Assembly: GCA_905182165.1 (NCBI GenBank)
Contig: CAJJAK010000013.1
Coordinates: 44,540-108,539, forward strand
Direction of reading: 5' to 3'
DNA from: an uncultured Paracoccaceae bacterium
GTDB lineage: Bacteria; Pseudomonadota; Alphaproteobacteria; Rhodobacterales; Rhodobacteraceae
DNA: 64,000 bases
The position numbers and the translations under genes were made by a program. Under the pieces are notes generated by a model that worked only from the letters and a program-made list of their open reading frames with translations, had not been told where the DNA came from and ran no database searches. This document shows positions 9,561 to 20,189 of this stretch, in pieces (the first letter of the stretch is position 1; each line of letters starts with the position of its first letter).

Positions 9561-10872
9561 TTAGATCGTTGATAGGCCATATTTTGCCATTTTTTCATTT
9601 AACGTTCGACGTGGCAGGCAAAGCTCTTCCATAACTGATTGTATCGATCCTTTATGGCGTCTCATTGTATTATCAATTAACATTCTTTCAAATGCTTCAA
9701 CATGTCTCTTTAAGTGGTTTTGCTAATGCTTTGCTCATTTGTTTCTGAATTAATTTCTTCCATTAATAGTTTGGCTAAAGAAGCGTCAGATTTAAAATTT
9801 TGTAATATTGCTTTTTCTGCTAAATTTATTAATTGCCTGACATTTCCAGGCCATGGAGCTTGTAATAATTGAGCTGCTTCTACCGCTGTTATTACAGGAG
9901 AATGGTAACCATATTCCTCTGAATATATATCTAAAAAATCTTTACCAATTCTAATATGTCGTTTCCTCTATTTCTTAGAGGCGATAAATTAATGTTTAGT
10001 GTCGAGAGTCGATAAAACAGTGCTGGAATAATTTTTGTATTATCTATTTTATTACTAACTGTCTCAGAAATAGTAATTATTTTTAGTAAGCCTGTATGCT
10101 CGTTATCTTGATTATTTATTAGTGCCAAAAGTTTACTTTGACATTCTTCTTGCATGTGCTCAATTCCCTCTAAACATAGGGTGCCTCCCAATGATTGTTC
10201 AATAATTGATTTTTCATTATCACTACTAGATCCTTTAAAAAGTATTCTTTCCAAGTCTTCCTTAGAATGAGCTGCACAGTCGAAGAGCACAAAATTATTA
10301 CCTTGTCTGCTACCACATGCATGGATCGCTTGGGCCACCAGGTTTTTACCAGTACCAGTTTCACCATTTATTAAAATATGTCCGTCCGCTCTACTTAAAT
10401 CAAGAATGTCCTCTCGTAATTGGTTCATTTTTTTTGATGAACCAATTAATTTCCTTAATAATACTGTTCCATCGGACAGCTCTCTTCGCAATGAACGGTT
10501 ATCTAAGATTAGATATCGTGTTTGAACTGCACGTTTTGCTAGTTCAGCCATTCTCTCTGGGTTGAAGGGCTTTTCTAAAAAATCATAAGCTCCAAGATGC
10601 ATTGCTTCAACGGCCATCGCCACATCACCATGACCAGTTATTAGTATGACAGGGAGAGTACTATCCTTTATCATTAATTTTTTTAGAAATTCTATACCAT
10701 CCATGCCTGGCATTTTTATATCTGATATTACTATTCCGGGGTGTTCTTTTCCGATGTATTTAAGGGCATTTGATGCACTGTCAAACGATTCAGTTTCATA
10801 CCCAGACAACGTTAACCATTGTGTGATAGATTCTCGCATGTCCTTTTCATCATCAACGATGGAAATTTTCAT
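9561..10872 (-). CDS. dctD: DctD-type response regulator lacking GAFTGA, frameshifted
   Basis: Cytoplasmic regulator partnered with the DctB kinase encoded next door; in relatives it controls C4-dicarboxylate uptake. Receiver domain: MKISIVDDEKDMRES, the phospho-acceptor in GIVISDIKMPGMDG, and LEKPFNP. The AAA+ domain has Walker A INGETGTGKNLVAQAIH and a degenerate Walker B GGTLCLEGIEHM. The segment between them has no GAFTGA loop. C-terminal sequence continues through frame breaks near 9945 and 9720 as [19 protein letters not shown], then a Fis-type helix-turn-helix ending PRRTLNEKMAKYGLSTI. That tail is very DctD-like. No dicarboxylate transporter genes are in the window. Confidence 0.88.
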
Positions 10873-10892
10873 TTTTGCTCACCTTTATCTTC

Positions 10893-12637
10893 TCATATTG
10901 TGTCTAAAGTTGGTAAATATATTTCGAAAACTGCACCTGGAGTCTTGTTATTTCGCGCAACTAAGCGTCCACCCAAGTCTTTTATTATCCCAGAAGAAAT
11001 AGCTAAACCCAAACCCACACCATCACCAGGTTTTTTGGTTGTATAGAATGGCTCAAACAAACTTTCCAAATCATCGATCCCTTGCCCATTGTCTTTTACA
11101 CTTATAACCGCATTGCTGGTTATTTTTAAAATAATTTCAAGTTTTGGTGTTTTAGTATTTGCCATCGCATCTAGAGCGTTCCTTAAAAGATTGATCATCA
11201 CTTGCTCTAAGCGTATTTGGTCTCCTAGAACGATCACAGGCTGTTCTGGTAAGATTTGAGGAATATTCAACTTGGAGTATGTTCAATTGAGAAGACATAA
11301 TATTTAGAGCATCAGAAATTACTATCTTCAAATCAACTTCAACTAATTCATCACTTCCTTTACGAGCATGGGATTTTAATTGTTTTGTAATGGTCGCCAT
11401 ACGCTCGATTAAGTCATCAATTCGTTGAAAACTGGATAATGCTTGGTCTGGTCTTGATCTTTGTAATAATAATTTTGCACCTGCCAAATATGTTTTCATT
11501 GCAGCCAGTGGTTGGTTTAATTCATGACTAACTGCTGCTGACATTTCACCAAGTGCTGCCAGTTTTGAGTTTTGCGCAAGACTTTGTTCAGCAACTTTCA
11601 GATTCTTTTCCGCTTTTTCACGTTCATTTATTTCATTTTGCAATCTTGAGTTCATGTGCCGAAGATTATTACTCTCTTCCATAAAGATAATTGACTGGAT
11701 GCGAGAACGGCGCGATAATAAATAAAAAATTAATGTAAGTAGTATTGCTAGTGCTGTGATTTCTAACGCAATAATACCGTTCACCTTTTCTCTGACAGGT
11801 GCATATGTTGTGTAGTATAGAATTCGCCACTCGTTTTTGTTGAACCATGCTTCTAGCTGTAACAATGTGTTTTTATTTAGGAATGCTTTTGCTGGTAATT
11901 CTTCCCAGTGGGTAAATGATTGAACAGAGTTCAAAAGGTTTTTGGGTTGAGCAGGGGAGCTTCTGATCCGTTATTTGTGAAGTAAACCACTCTGGTTTTG
12001 ATGATAGTAATATTTTATCATCTTTATTTGTCACAATTACTGCTTCGGAGTTGTTTATCCAAGCATGTTCAGTTTTGATTAAACTAACTTCATTAACTAT
12101 GACACCAAGTATTTGGTTTGATTCCTTTATCGATTTTAATAAATAAATTTATTTTCTTCATTTTCAAACTAGATTAGAATAGTTGTCAATATTATTTGAT
12201 CCTTTTAATTGCTGACTTAAAATACTCTTGATTTGAATGCTGATTATTTATTAAATTTTCTTTAGATTTTTGTTTAAAAGATTATCATTTGGATCTAAAA
12301 GAGTAATATTTTGAGTGTAATACTTGGTGTGTTTTTGAACATATTGATTAAGCATTTTTTCATTATTTTTACGTAGTATTGTATGTAAGTTTGGGTCACC
12401 TGCAATTAGTAAGGTAATAAATCTATTTCTTTCTAATTCCGACTCAATTGAATTGGTATATAATTGCAATCGCAACTCAGCTTGTTTTGTTGTTTCTTGG
12501 CTAAATCTTGCTGTTAAGGCTAGATTAGTTATTAGTATTAGTAAAATTCCAAAAATAACAAAAAGTGTTATAAAAATACGCATCAATAATGATGTTCGCA
12601 TTTGAAGGTTTTCTCTTTTATAATCTTGATTTTTCAT
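10893..12637 (-). CDS. dctB: DctB-type sensor histidine kinase, several frameshifts
   Basis: Inner-membrane sensor kinase paired with DctD. The N-terminus has a transmembrane helix (LLMRIFITLFVIFGILLILI), then a periplasmic double-PAS/cache-type region that reads across breaks at about 12250, 12180 and 11940. A second helix (IIALEITALAILLTLIFYLL) follows, then a coiled-coil stretch. The H-box is AAVSHELNQPLAAMKTYL. The N-box (LLRNALDAMANT) and G-boxes (DNGQGI, GVGLGLAISSGI) lie after one more break near 11275. It ends about 20 bases before dctD on the same strand. The number of breaks is higher than average, but both sides of each are well preserved. Confidence 0.88.
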
Positions 12638-12693
12638 GGTTTAAGTTGCAGTTTTTTTTGATTCAGATGAATCCATTTTTTAATTCTACATTA

Positions 12694-13361
12694 TTAATTA
12701 AATATGGTATCAAGCGCTCCAAAGATTAAAGCACCATCGGTACCCCCTAATTGTGTGTCATTTAATCTTTCAGGATGGGGCATCATGCCCAAGACACGTT
12801 TATTTTTAGACAAAATGCCAGCAATATTTTTAATACTTCCATTTGGATTGTTTAAGTATGTAAAGGCTACACTATTATTATCATATAAGAAGCTTAATGT
12901 GTCGTTATCTGCAAAGTAATTTCCATCGTGATGTGCGATCGGAAGGGTTACTTTTTGTTGTTTTTGGTATCCATGAGTAAATGCTGTATTATTATTTTCG
13001 ATGAGCAATTCAGTATCTTTGCATATATACTTCAATCCTTTATTTCTCATTAATGTTCCAGGTAAAATTTTAGTTTCAGTTAAAATTTGAAAGCCGTTGC
13101 AAATACCTAATACGGGCACACCTTTATTTGCGCGGGCAATAATTTCATTACAAATAGGTGATTTTGCTGCTATTGCACCACTTCTTAGGTAATCACCATA
13201 AGAAAAACCACCTGGTAATAAGATTTAATATCTATATTTTTTGGAATTATCGCTTCCTTATGCCAAATCAAAGTAACTTTTTTTCCTGTTACTTTTTCAA
13301 ATGCCACGGCTAAATCTCTATCACAGTTAGAGCCTGGGAACTGAATAACAGCAGCGCGCAT
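12694..13361 (-). CDS. purQ: FGAM synthase glutaminase subunit PurQ, one frameshift
   Basis: Glutaminase subunit of the three-part FGAM synthase (PurL-PurQ-PurS) in purine synthesis. It starts ATG 13361 (MRAAVIQFPGSNCDRDLAVA), overlapping the purS stop by one base. After a slip near 13226 it continues LLPGGFSYGDYLRSGAIAAK, then the nucleophilic cysteine in VLGICNGFQIL and the catalytic His/Glu in MMPHPERLN. Total about 222 residues, normal. purL is not in the window. Confidence 0.93.
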
Positions 13362-13602
13362 TATAAGATTTCCACCGAATAGTTTTCGATGACTGTGTTT
13401 GCTAGCAGTTTTTCACACATCTCTTTTGCTTGATTTTTTGCTTTAGAAGGGTCTTTTTCTTTAATATCAACGTTAATTATTTTTCCTTGCTTAACTGTAT
13501 TGATATTATCAAAACCAATTGAGGAAAGTGAATTTTTTATAGCTAATCCTTGTGGGTCCAAAACATCCTTCTTTTAATGTAATACTTATCAATAGTTTCA
13601 TT
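13361..13602 (-). CDS. purS: FGAM synthase small subunit PurS, one frameshift
   Basis: Small dimeric bridging subunit of the multi-subunit FGAM synthase. ATG at 13602 gives MKLLISITLKEG. One extra base near 13572 then shifts the frame, and the family signature DPQGLAIKNSLSSIGF follows, with EKLLANTVIENYSVEI at the end. About 80 residues in total, as expected. The one-base TAATG overlap with purQ indicates translational coupling. Confidence 0.9.
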
Positions 13603-13648
13603 AATTTTCCTCTGAATTTAATGTCTATTATACGAAACTCCTTCAAAT

Positions 13649-14362
13649 TTAAAGGACGCCTAATCGTTTAGCTACTTCAGTATAGGCATCTTTCAAGTTT
13701 CCAAGATCTTTTCTAAACACATCTTTATCGAGTCTCTCACCAGTTTTGATATCCCAAAGTCTGCAGCTGTCAGGGCTAATTTCATCTGCTAATATAATTT
13801 CAGGTTCATCAGAAAAATAACGTCCAAACTCAATTTTAAAGTCTACAAGTTTTAATCCAATACCAAGAAATAAACCACTGATGAAGTCGTTTACTCTTAA
13901 CGAAATTGCGATCATTTCATCTAATTCTGTTTGTGTTGCCCAATTAAATGCTATCGCGTGCTCTTCAGTAACCATAGGATCGTTAAGTTTATCATCTTTG
14001 TAATAAAACTCTACAATTGGGCGAGGTAAGTGTGTGCCTTCTTTTATTCCTAATCTATCTGACATAGAACCTGCAGCATAATTGCGAACCACTACCTCTA
14101 ATGGAATAATCTCAACTCACGTATTAATTGCTCGCGCATATTTAATCTTTTAATGAAATGGGTTGGAATGCCCAATGTTCAACCCAGTCATAAAAAACTC
14201 TGATATTCTATTATTTAAAACACCCTTACCTGCGATAATATCGTGTTTCTGTGCATTATAGGCTGTAGCATCATCTTTGAAATATTGAATAAACGTACCA
14301 GGTTCAGTACCTTTGAATAAGGTTTTTGCTTTTCCATCATATATTTTTTTCCCGCGGGCCAT
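13649..14362 (-). CDS. purC: SAICAR synthase, one frameshift
   Basis: Phosphoribosylaminoimidazole-succinocarboxamide synthase: ATP-dependent ligation of aspartate to CAIR. N-terminal ATP site: [14 protein letters not shown] and [13 protein letters not shown]. After a slip near 14110-14150 it continues with [21 protein letters not shown] and [15 protein letters not shown], both signature regions. I prefer ATG 14362 (MARGKK) to the ATG four codons upstream at 14374. It heads purC-purS-purQ. The 5' break lies where the two frames would give [19 protein letters not shown]. Confidence 0.93.
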
Positions 14363-14493
14363 TCTCTTAACCATTCTTGTAATAAAGATATTTATTTTAA
14401 TCGTATCTTATGCTTGATGTTTGGGCAAGCAATTGAAATTTATTTACGTTACGGTGTCTATTTATTTTGTATATATGGTGATTTGCTAATTGA

Positions 14494-15793
14494 TTACGTG
14501 AATACTCGTTTAAAAATTGTATCAACATGCTTTGTATGATAATTAATATCAAACTTATCTTTTATTTGACCTTTAGTTAAATATTTCAAGACCTTTTTGT
14601 CTGATAATAGCTCTGTCATGAAGTCTTTATCATCTTCCCATACTTTCATAGCATTTCTCTGAACAAGCTGATAACTCTCTTCTCTTGAAACACCAGCTTG
14701 GGTCAATGCCAGTAAAACTCGTTGGCTCATCACTAGACCACGAAACTTATTCATATTTTCGATCATTCTTTTAGGGTAAATAATTAAATTTTCGAGCACA
14801 TTGGTTAACCTGTTTATAGCAAAATCTAATGTAATTGTAGTGTCTGGCCCAATATTTCGTTCAACAGAGGAATGGCTTATATCTCTTTCATGCCATAATG
14901 TTACGTTTTCTAAGGCAGGTATTACTGACATCCTAACTAACCTGGCTAAACCGGTTAAATTTTCTGTTAGTACTGGATTACGTTTATGAGGCATTGCACT
15001 GGAGCCTTTTTGTCCTTTCGAAAAATACTCTTCTGCCTCTAAAACTTCTGTCCTTTGCATGTGTCTAATTTCTGTTGCAATATTTTCTATTGAAGAAGCT
15101 ATTACGCCCAGAGTTGCGAAAAACGCAGCATGACGATCACGTGGAATAATCTGTGTGCTTATTGGTTCAACAGTTAAATCAAGTTTTTCACAGACGTATT
15201 CTTCCACTTTAGGATCAATATTTGCAAAAGTACCAACTGCACCAGAGATTGCTCCAGTCGAAATTTCATTTCGCGCAGTTAATAACCTAATTCTATTTCG
15301 GTGCATTTCTGCATAAAACCGGGCAAAAGTAAGACCCATTGTTGTGGGCTCAGCATGGATTCCATGGCTTCTACCAATCTTTATTGTGTTTTTATGTTCG
15401 TATGCTCGTTTTTTTAAAGTAACTAGAAGTTTATCAAGACCAATTAACATTATGTCTGTTGCTCTTACTAGTTGTATATTTAAACAGGTATCTAAAACAT
15501 CTGATGATGTCATTCCTTGATGAACAAATCTTGCCTCTTCACTCCAATAAATTCAGATAAATAGGTTAAAAAAGCTATCACATCGTGTTTGGTTACCGCT
15601 TCAATATCGTCAATTTTTTTTGTGTCAAAAACTAAACCCTTAGCTTTCCAAATGCGGCTGCATTTTCTTTAGGAATTACACCTAAGGCTGCCATTGCGTC
15701 ACAGGCATGAGCTTCAATCTCGTACCATATTGAATATTTACTTTCTTGTGACCAATTTTTTACCATTTCTGGCCTTGAGTAACGAGGGATCAT
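14494..15793 (-). CDS. purB: Adenylosuccinate lyase, two frameshifts near the N-terminus
   Basis: Acts twice in purine synthesis, eliminating fumarate from SAICAR and adenylosuccinate. ATG 15793 gives MIPRYSRPEMVKNWSQESKY, the standard N-terminus. Breaks near 15650 and 15535 separate it from KHDVIAFLTYLSEFIG and VHQGMTSSDVLDTCLN. The fumarase/ASL signature is seen as GSSAMPHKRNPVL, and the catalytic histidine as GRSHGIHAEPTTMG. The rest (to 14494) is one open frame. It lies upstream of purC on the same strand, separated by about 130 bases with nothing recognisable. Confidence 0.94.
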
Positions 15794-15893
15794 TTGAAAA
15801 CACCTTTTTTAAATTAATTGGCTGTATCTAATAATAGATGTACTTTTCTTTGGTAACAAGATCAGGGCTTCAAAAGCCAGTTTTAAATAAATT

Positions 15894-16925
15894 TTATCTT
15901 CTTCGCCTACCTTCACGTCTACCACGGGCACCTTCATTTGCTCCTTCAATCTTATTTGTTTTAATCCAATTGGCACCATGAGGATCGCTATTCATTAAGA
16001 AATTAGCAGCATTTATCGCCTCCATTTCCTTACTTGCTGAACTAAGTGTGCTTCCCAGTCCAGTTAACCTTGCAAACAACGCATCATCGATATCTTCAGG
16101 TACGATAATGCCTAATTCTTTAAGAAGCATTTTTTTTGCATCGATCTTCGTTTTAGTTATAGCAAGTGTGACTGGGTTCATTATTGCCGATGTCATACCA
16201 GCAGCAATAGCCATTGGTAAAAATGCATTATTGATACCATGGCGGTTTGGCAGTCCAAATGATATGTTTGACGCTCCACAAGTCGTGTTTACGCCTAGTT
16301 CAGTGCGTAGTTTTCTGACTAATTCAAATACCTGAAGGCCAGCAGTACGCATGGCACCAATAGGCATAACTAAAGGATCAACAACAATATCATGCGCTGG
16401 AATTCCAAAATCTGCGGCTCTTTCAACAATTTTTTTTGCTACTGCAAATCTTACATTTGGATCTTCTGAAATACCAGTATCGTCGTTTGATATTGCGACA
16501 ACAGGCACGTTGTATTTTTTTACTAACGGTAAGATTGCTTCTAGTCTTTCCTCTTCTCCAGTAACGGAATTTAACAACGGACGTCCCTCGGCAACTGCAA
16601 GCCCAGCTTCTAATGCGGCGGGTACAGAACTATCAATACACAGAGGTATATCAACTAATTTTTCAACAAAATTATTATCTGCATATCGCGGATCTTCTGC
16701 CATTTTATTAGCAAAAACTGCTCCTGAATTTATATCTAATATTGTGGCACCAGCAGCAACTTGAGCAATTGCATCAGCTTCAACAGTAGAAAAATCTCCC
16801 ACCTCAAGTTCAAGAGCTAATTTTTTACGTCCTGTTGGGTTAATTCTTTCACCAATCACTGCAAAAGGTTGATCAAAACCAATTATTGTAGTTTTGGTTT
16901 TGCTTTCTATAATCGTTCTAGTCAT
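15894..16925 (-). CDS. MtgA-like methyltetrahydrofolate corrinoid methyltransferase
   Basis: Pterin-binding-fold protein of the dihydropteroate synthase superfamily, 343 residues, intact. Landmarks: FAVIGERINPTGRKKLALEL, ATILDINSGA, CIDSSVPAALEAGL, LLNSVTGEEERLEAILPLV, and GASNISFGLPNRHGINNAF as in methyl-THF:corrinoid methyltransferases (MtgA, AcsE, MetH pterin domain). It probably moves a methyl group between tetrahydrofolate and a corrinoid protein during demethylation of a quaternary amine or related compound. The last 13 residues are an Arg/Gly/Glu tail (EGARGRREGRRRR), unusual for the core family. It follows a methylene-THF reductase-like gene by 11 bases in one operon. No corrinoid protein gene is seen nearby. 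Confidence 0.85.
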   Translation of the reverse strand: MTRTIIESKTKTTIIGFDQPFAVIGERINPTGRKKLALELEVGDFSTVEADAIAQVAAGATILDINSGAVFANKMAEDPRYADNNFVEKLVDIPLCIDSSVPAALEAGLAVAEGRPLLNSVTGEEERLEAILPLVKKYNVPVVAISNDDTGISEDPNVRFAVAKKIVERAADFGIPAHDIVVDPLVMPIGAMRTAGLQVFELVRKLRTELGVNTTCGASNISFGLPNRHGINNAFLPMAIAAGMTSAIMNPVTLAITKTKIDAKKMLLKELGIIVPEDIDDALFARLTGLGSTLSSASKEMEAINAANFLMNSDPHGANWIKTNKIEGANEGARGRREGRRRR

Positions 16926-16936
16926 TCTATCTTCCT

Positions 16937-17856
16937 TTAGGATTGCAGTGCGGGTGTCGCAGATATTCCACCATTTTCAATTGTCCAGTTAGCATTAGTT
17001 TTAATTCCTCCCAATGGAAAAAAATGCACATTTGTTATGAGAAAATTAGGATTTAAAGCTTTATACTCTGCTAATTCAGTTAAAATTGTATTCATGGCAA
17101 TAATAATTTTTTAATATCTTTTGCTCGTTTGTTAAAACCTTTAATGAAGCTCCAACTATCGTTGGCGCTAAAGAGTTTGAAAAAGGTCTGCAACTTTGCT
17201 GGTCCAGCTACGCCGATATGAATTGGAATATTTATCCCATTTTTATTTAATTCGTTCGCCCATTTAATTACCGGTTTTGAATCGAAACAAAATTGGGTTG
17301 TTAAAGCAAGGTTTATGTCCGTTCTTTCGTTCAATTTTTGTTTCCAGACGGAGCGCTTTGTTGACGTTGGTTAGAGATCCGTCTGGATCAATATCTTTAT
17401 TTCCTTCTGGATGACCGGCAAATATAAGTTTTTAAAATTATATTTACTAAACAATTCTGTTTCAACTAATTGCATTGAATTTTCGAAAATACCGTGAGGT
17501 TTATCTACACCACCAGCTAAAATTAGTGCTTGATCAATATTAGCTTCTTCTTGATATGCCTTTATCCAATCTTCTAATATAACTTTGTTTTTTATTATCC
17601 TTGCTGGAAAATGTGGAATAACGACAAATCCTTCACTTTGAATTCGCTTTGCGGTACTAATCATTTCTTGTATTGGAACACCTTCGATATGAGCAATATA
17701 TATTCGGGTATTTTTTGGTAAAATATCATTAAAACTTTCAATTTTTGCGGCTGTTCGAGGCATCACTTCGATTGAGAAATTATTTAGAAATAATTTTAAA
17801 TGATTGCTTACGTCTTTATTGATATGTTTTGAACCAAAAAGGTTTAATAGTGACAT
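16937..17856 (-). CDS. Methylenetetrahydrofolate reductase-like protein, two frameshifts
   Basis: FAD-type TIM-barrel reductase of the MTHFR superfamily, about 306 residues when rejoined. Order: FSIEVMPRTAAKIESFNDIL, YIAHIEGVPIQEM, ARIIKNKVILEDWI, then after a slip near 17370 AGHPEGNKDIDPDGSLTNVN. TDINLALTTQFCFDSKPVI (17092-17334) follows, then after another slip near 17097 ELAEYKALNPNFLITNVHFF to stop 16937. It differs from housekeeping MetF and is a cluster-specific paralogue. It overlaps the PF13769 gene by one base upstream and precedes the MtgA-like gene, so it probably oxidises or reduces the one-carbon unit those proteins deliver to folate. Confidence 0.8.
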
Positions 17857-18167
17857 TAGTTATCCAATCTGATTTTCCAACCATCGTTTTTAATTAACTC
17901 TTTTAAAGTATTTTGATCGTATGTTTCTTCAAGTCGTTTAGCTTCAGTTTCCGCAATTTTCTCTTGATCACCATCAATTTCTTGTGGATCTCCTTTGCGC
18001 CATTCTGCTAAGTAACTATCGCTATCTTTAGCATTAATCTTCATCGCACAGCGATCAATAGCTTGTTCAAATCGTTCATGAAGCTGAACTTTCGCGCTTT
18101 TTCTACCTTTACCTACGATAACTTGTGCGGGTATGTCTCTCCAGTAAACAATAGTTAGGTTTGGCAT
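17856..18167 (-). CDS. PF13769 'virulence factor' domain protein
   Basis: 103-residue soluble protein: MPNLTIVYWRDIPAQVIVGK, KVQLHERFEQAIDRCAMKIN, DSYLAEWRKGDPQ. This matches the small family labelled 'virulence factor' that I recall travelling with MTHFR and MtgA/MttB-type genes in Rhodobacterales. The label has no functional support. Context suggests an accessory role in corrinoid-dependent one-carbon transfer. First gene of a minus-strand operon, with its stop overlapping the next start. Intact. Confidence 0.75.
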   Translation of the reverse strand: MPNLTIVYWRDIPAQVIVGKGRKSAKVQLHERFEQAIDRCAMKINAKDSDSYLAEWRKGDPQEIDGDQEKIAETEAKRLEETYDQNTLKELIKNDGWKIRLDN

Positions 18168-18379
18168 AGTCGAATCTTGCTCCTTTTTTATTTGTTGTAT
18201 GCTTGAGTTGTCTATTATTTTCGTTTATTTTCGACCCTCAAGTTTCAATTAACGACGTCTTGTTTTTAAGTATTATTTTTTGGTATGTCTTGGCTTGCTA
18301 GATTCGTTCTCAGAAGATAGAATCAATTAAATATATTTTATTTGAATTTTCATTAATTTACTGAGATGAATTGGTCTAT

Positions 18380-19435
18380 ATGTCATCAAGATTATTAAAA
18401 AACAATTGCTCTAATGTCGGGCCTGCTTATGCTGCTTTAGATCTGGGGACTAATAGTTGTCGGATGCTTATTGCCCGAGCTGATAGGAATAATTTTAAAA
18501 TTATAGATAGTTTTTCAAAGTCTGTTAAGCTGGGTTCGGGATTGGAAGAATCTAAAAAACTTTCAAATGGCGCTATGAAAAGAGCAATCTCAGCCTTAAA
18601 AATTTGTCAACAAAAATTAAATTTCCATAAAGTAAAAAAAATGCGTTTGATTGCAACAGAGGCTTGTCGGAGAGCTGAAAATTCAAGTATTTTTATTAAC
18701 GAAGTGAAGCGATCTACTGGCTTATCTCTTGAAATAATACCAACTAGTGAAGAAGCTAGGTTTGCTGTAATGAGCTGCGCGCCGCTGGTGGATGTTCAGG
18801 CTGAACAAATTCTTGTTATAGATATAGGTGGGGGATCAACTGAATTAATTTGGATAAATTTAGAAAATGTTAGCCCTGACTTTAGACGTGAAGCCTTAAC
18901 TAAGATTAATCCAACCCTAAAAGGTATTCCAGATAAGTTAGGGGCAAAAGTTGTTGATTGGATTTCTGTTCCGTTAGGGGTTGTGACATTAAAAGATCAA
19001 TATTCAGACGTTGACGGAGACATGGCGCAGTTTGCATTGATGGCATGTCAGTTTGAAGAAAGTTTACAAGATTTTATACCTTATAAACAACTTCTAGATC
19101 AATCTAATAAAAAATTTCAAATTATAGGAACCTCAGGCACAATTACTACGATTGCTTCTTCCCATTTAAAATTAAAGAAATATGATAGAAACTTAGTTGA
19201 TGGACTTGAGTTGTCTGCAATTCAAATTGAAGCAGTAATCCGAGAGTATTTATTACTTGGTCCACGAGGAAGATTGAAGGATCTAACAATTGGAAAAGAT
19301 AGGCAAGAACTGATTATGTCGGGAGCAGCAATTTTGCAGACTTTGTTAAGGCTCTGGCCAACTAATAAATTATCAATAGCAGATCGTGGCTTAAGAGAAG
19401 GACTTTTGTTTTCTTTAATGGCTGATGAGGATTAA
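18380..19435 (+). CDS. Ppx/GppA family phosphatase
   Basis: Actin-like-fold phosphatase hydrolysing polyphosphate or pppGpp, about 351 residues, intact. Motifs: AALDLGTNSCRMLIAR (phosphate 1), LIATEACRRAENS, LVIDIGGGSTELIW (phosphate 2), IIGTSGTITTIAS and a C-terminal ADRGLREGLLFSL. Ppx and GppA activities cannot be separated from sequence. ATG 18380 (MSSRLL) is preferred to TTG 18371. rlmE follows 15 bases downstream, a frequent alphaproteobacterial pairing. The 212 bases upstream form the divergent promoter region shared with the PF13769 operon; nothing specific is seen there. Confidence 0.9.
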   Translation: MSSRLLKNNCSNVGPAYAALDLGTNSCRMLIARADRNNFKIIDSFSKSVKLGSGLEESKKLSNGAMKRAISALKICQQKLNFHKVKKMRLIATEACRRAENSSIFINEVKRSTGLSLEIIPTSEEARFAVMSCAPLVDVQAEQILVIDIGGGSTELIWINLENVSPDFRREALTKINPTLKGIPDKLGAKVVDWISVPLGVVTLKDQYSDVDGDMAQFALMACQFEESLQDFIPYKQLLDQSNKKFQIIGTSGTITTIASSHLKLKKYDRNLVDGLELSAIQIEAVIREYLLLGPRGRLKDLTIGKDRQELIMSGAAILQTLLRLWPTNKLSIADRGLREGLLFSLMADED

Positions 19436-19450
19436 TAGGTTGAGATATAT

Positions 19451-20178
19451 ATGATAAAAAAAACAAAAGAAACATCTGGTCGTGGACAACGTGAATTATT
19501 AGTAAAAGTTAAAACTGCAAAAGGTCGACGTATTAGTTCTACAAGGTGGCTTCAACGCCAATTAAATGATCCGTATGTGCAGCGGGCAAAAAAAGATGGG
19601 TATCGTGGTCGTGCTGGCATATAAAATATTAGAAATAAATGATAAATTTGGTTTCCTTCTTCCAGGAAAATGCATAGTTGATCTCGGTTGCGCACCTGGT
19701 GGTTGGCTTCAGGTCGCAGTGCCTAAAATCAACTCTAACCATGCAAGAAGTAGTAAAAAAACTGGACGAATTATTGGAATAGATCTGCAAGAAATAGAAC
19801 CAATACCAGGAGTGGAAAGCTATGTTTTGGACTTTTTATCTAACGATGACTGACAGCAAGATAAAAGAAATAATTGGTGGAAAAGTAGACGTTGTGATGT
19901 CGGATATGGCAGCTTCAAGCACAGGTCATAAGAAGACTGATCATTTAAAAATTATGATTATGTGTGAGGCGGCTGCTTACTTGGCGTTTGATATCTTGGA
20001 AGATGGTGGAACATTTGTGGCAAAAGTTTTAGCTGGTGGTGCAGAAGGAAATTTACAAAAATTGCTCAAAAAAGCTTTTGAAAAAGTATCGCATTTCAAA
20101 CCAAAGGCTAGCCGTTCTGATAGTTCAGAAAAGTTTGTAATTGCCACTGGTTTTCGTGGGTTGGATGTTTTTGATTAA
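19451..20178 (+). CDS. rlmE: 23S rRNA 2'-O-methyltransferase RlmE (FtsJ/RrmJ), two frameshifts
   Basis: Methylates U2552 of 23S rRNA in late 50S assembly. It starts ATG 19451 with a basic leader, then [20 protein letters not shown], the usual RlmE N-terminus. A slip near 19617 leads to [17 protein letters not shown] (SAM motif I), and a second near 19850 to [18 protein letters not shown]. The catalytic K-D-K-E set is visible as the Lys in the basic leader, Asp in MSDMA, Lys in [10 protein letters not shown] and Glu in DSSEKFV. Total about 240 residues. It converges with speB, 11 bases apart. Confidence 0.93.
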
Positions 20179-20189
20179 CGTTATAGGTA

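Noticed and set aside
16048..16764. Two long plus-strand frames opposite the MtgA-like gene
   Set aside because: They are antisense shadows; the minus-strand frame has complete family motifs and operon context.
18168..18379. Riboswitch (cobalamin or SAM) in the divergent region before the one-carbon operon
   Set aside because: No B12-box-like or SAM-type conserved stretch was recognised on either strand.
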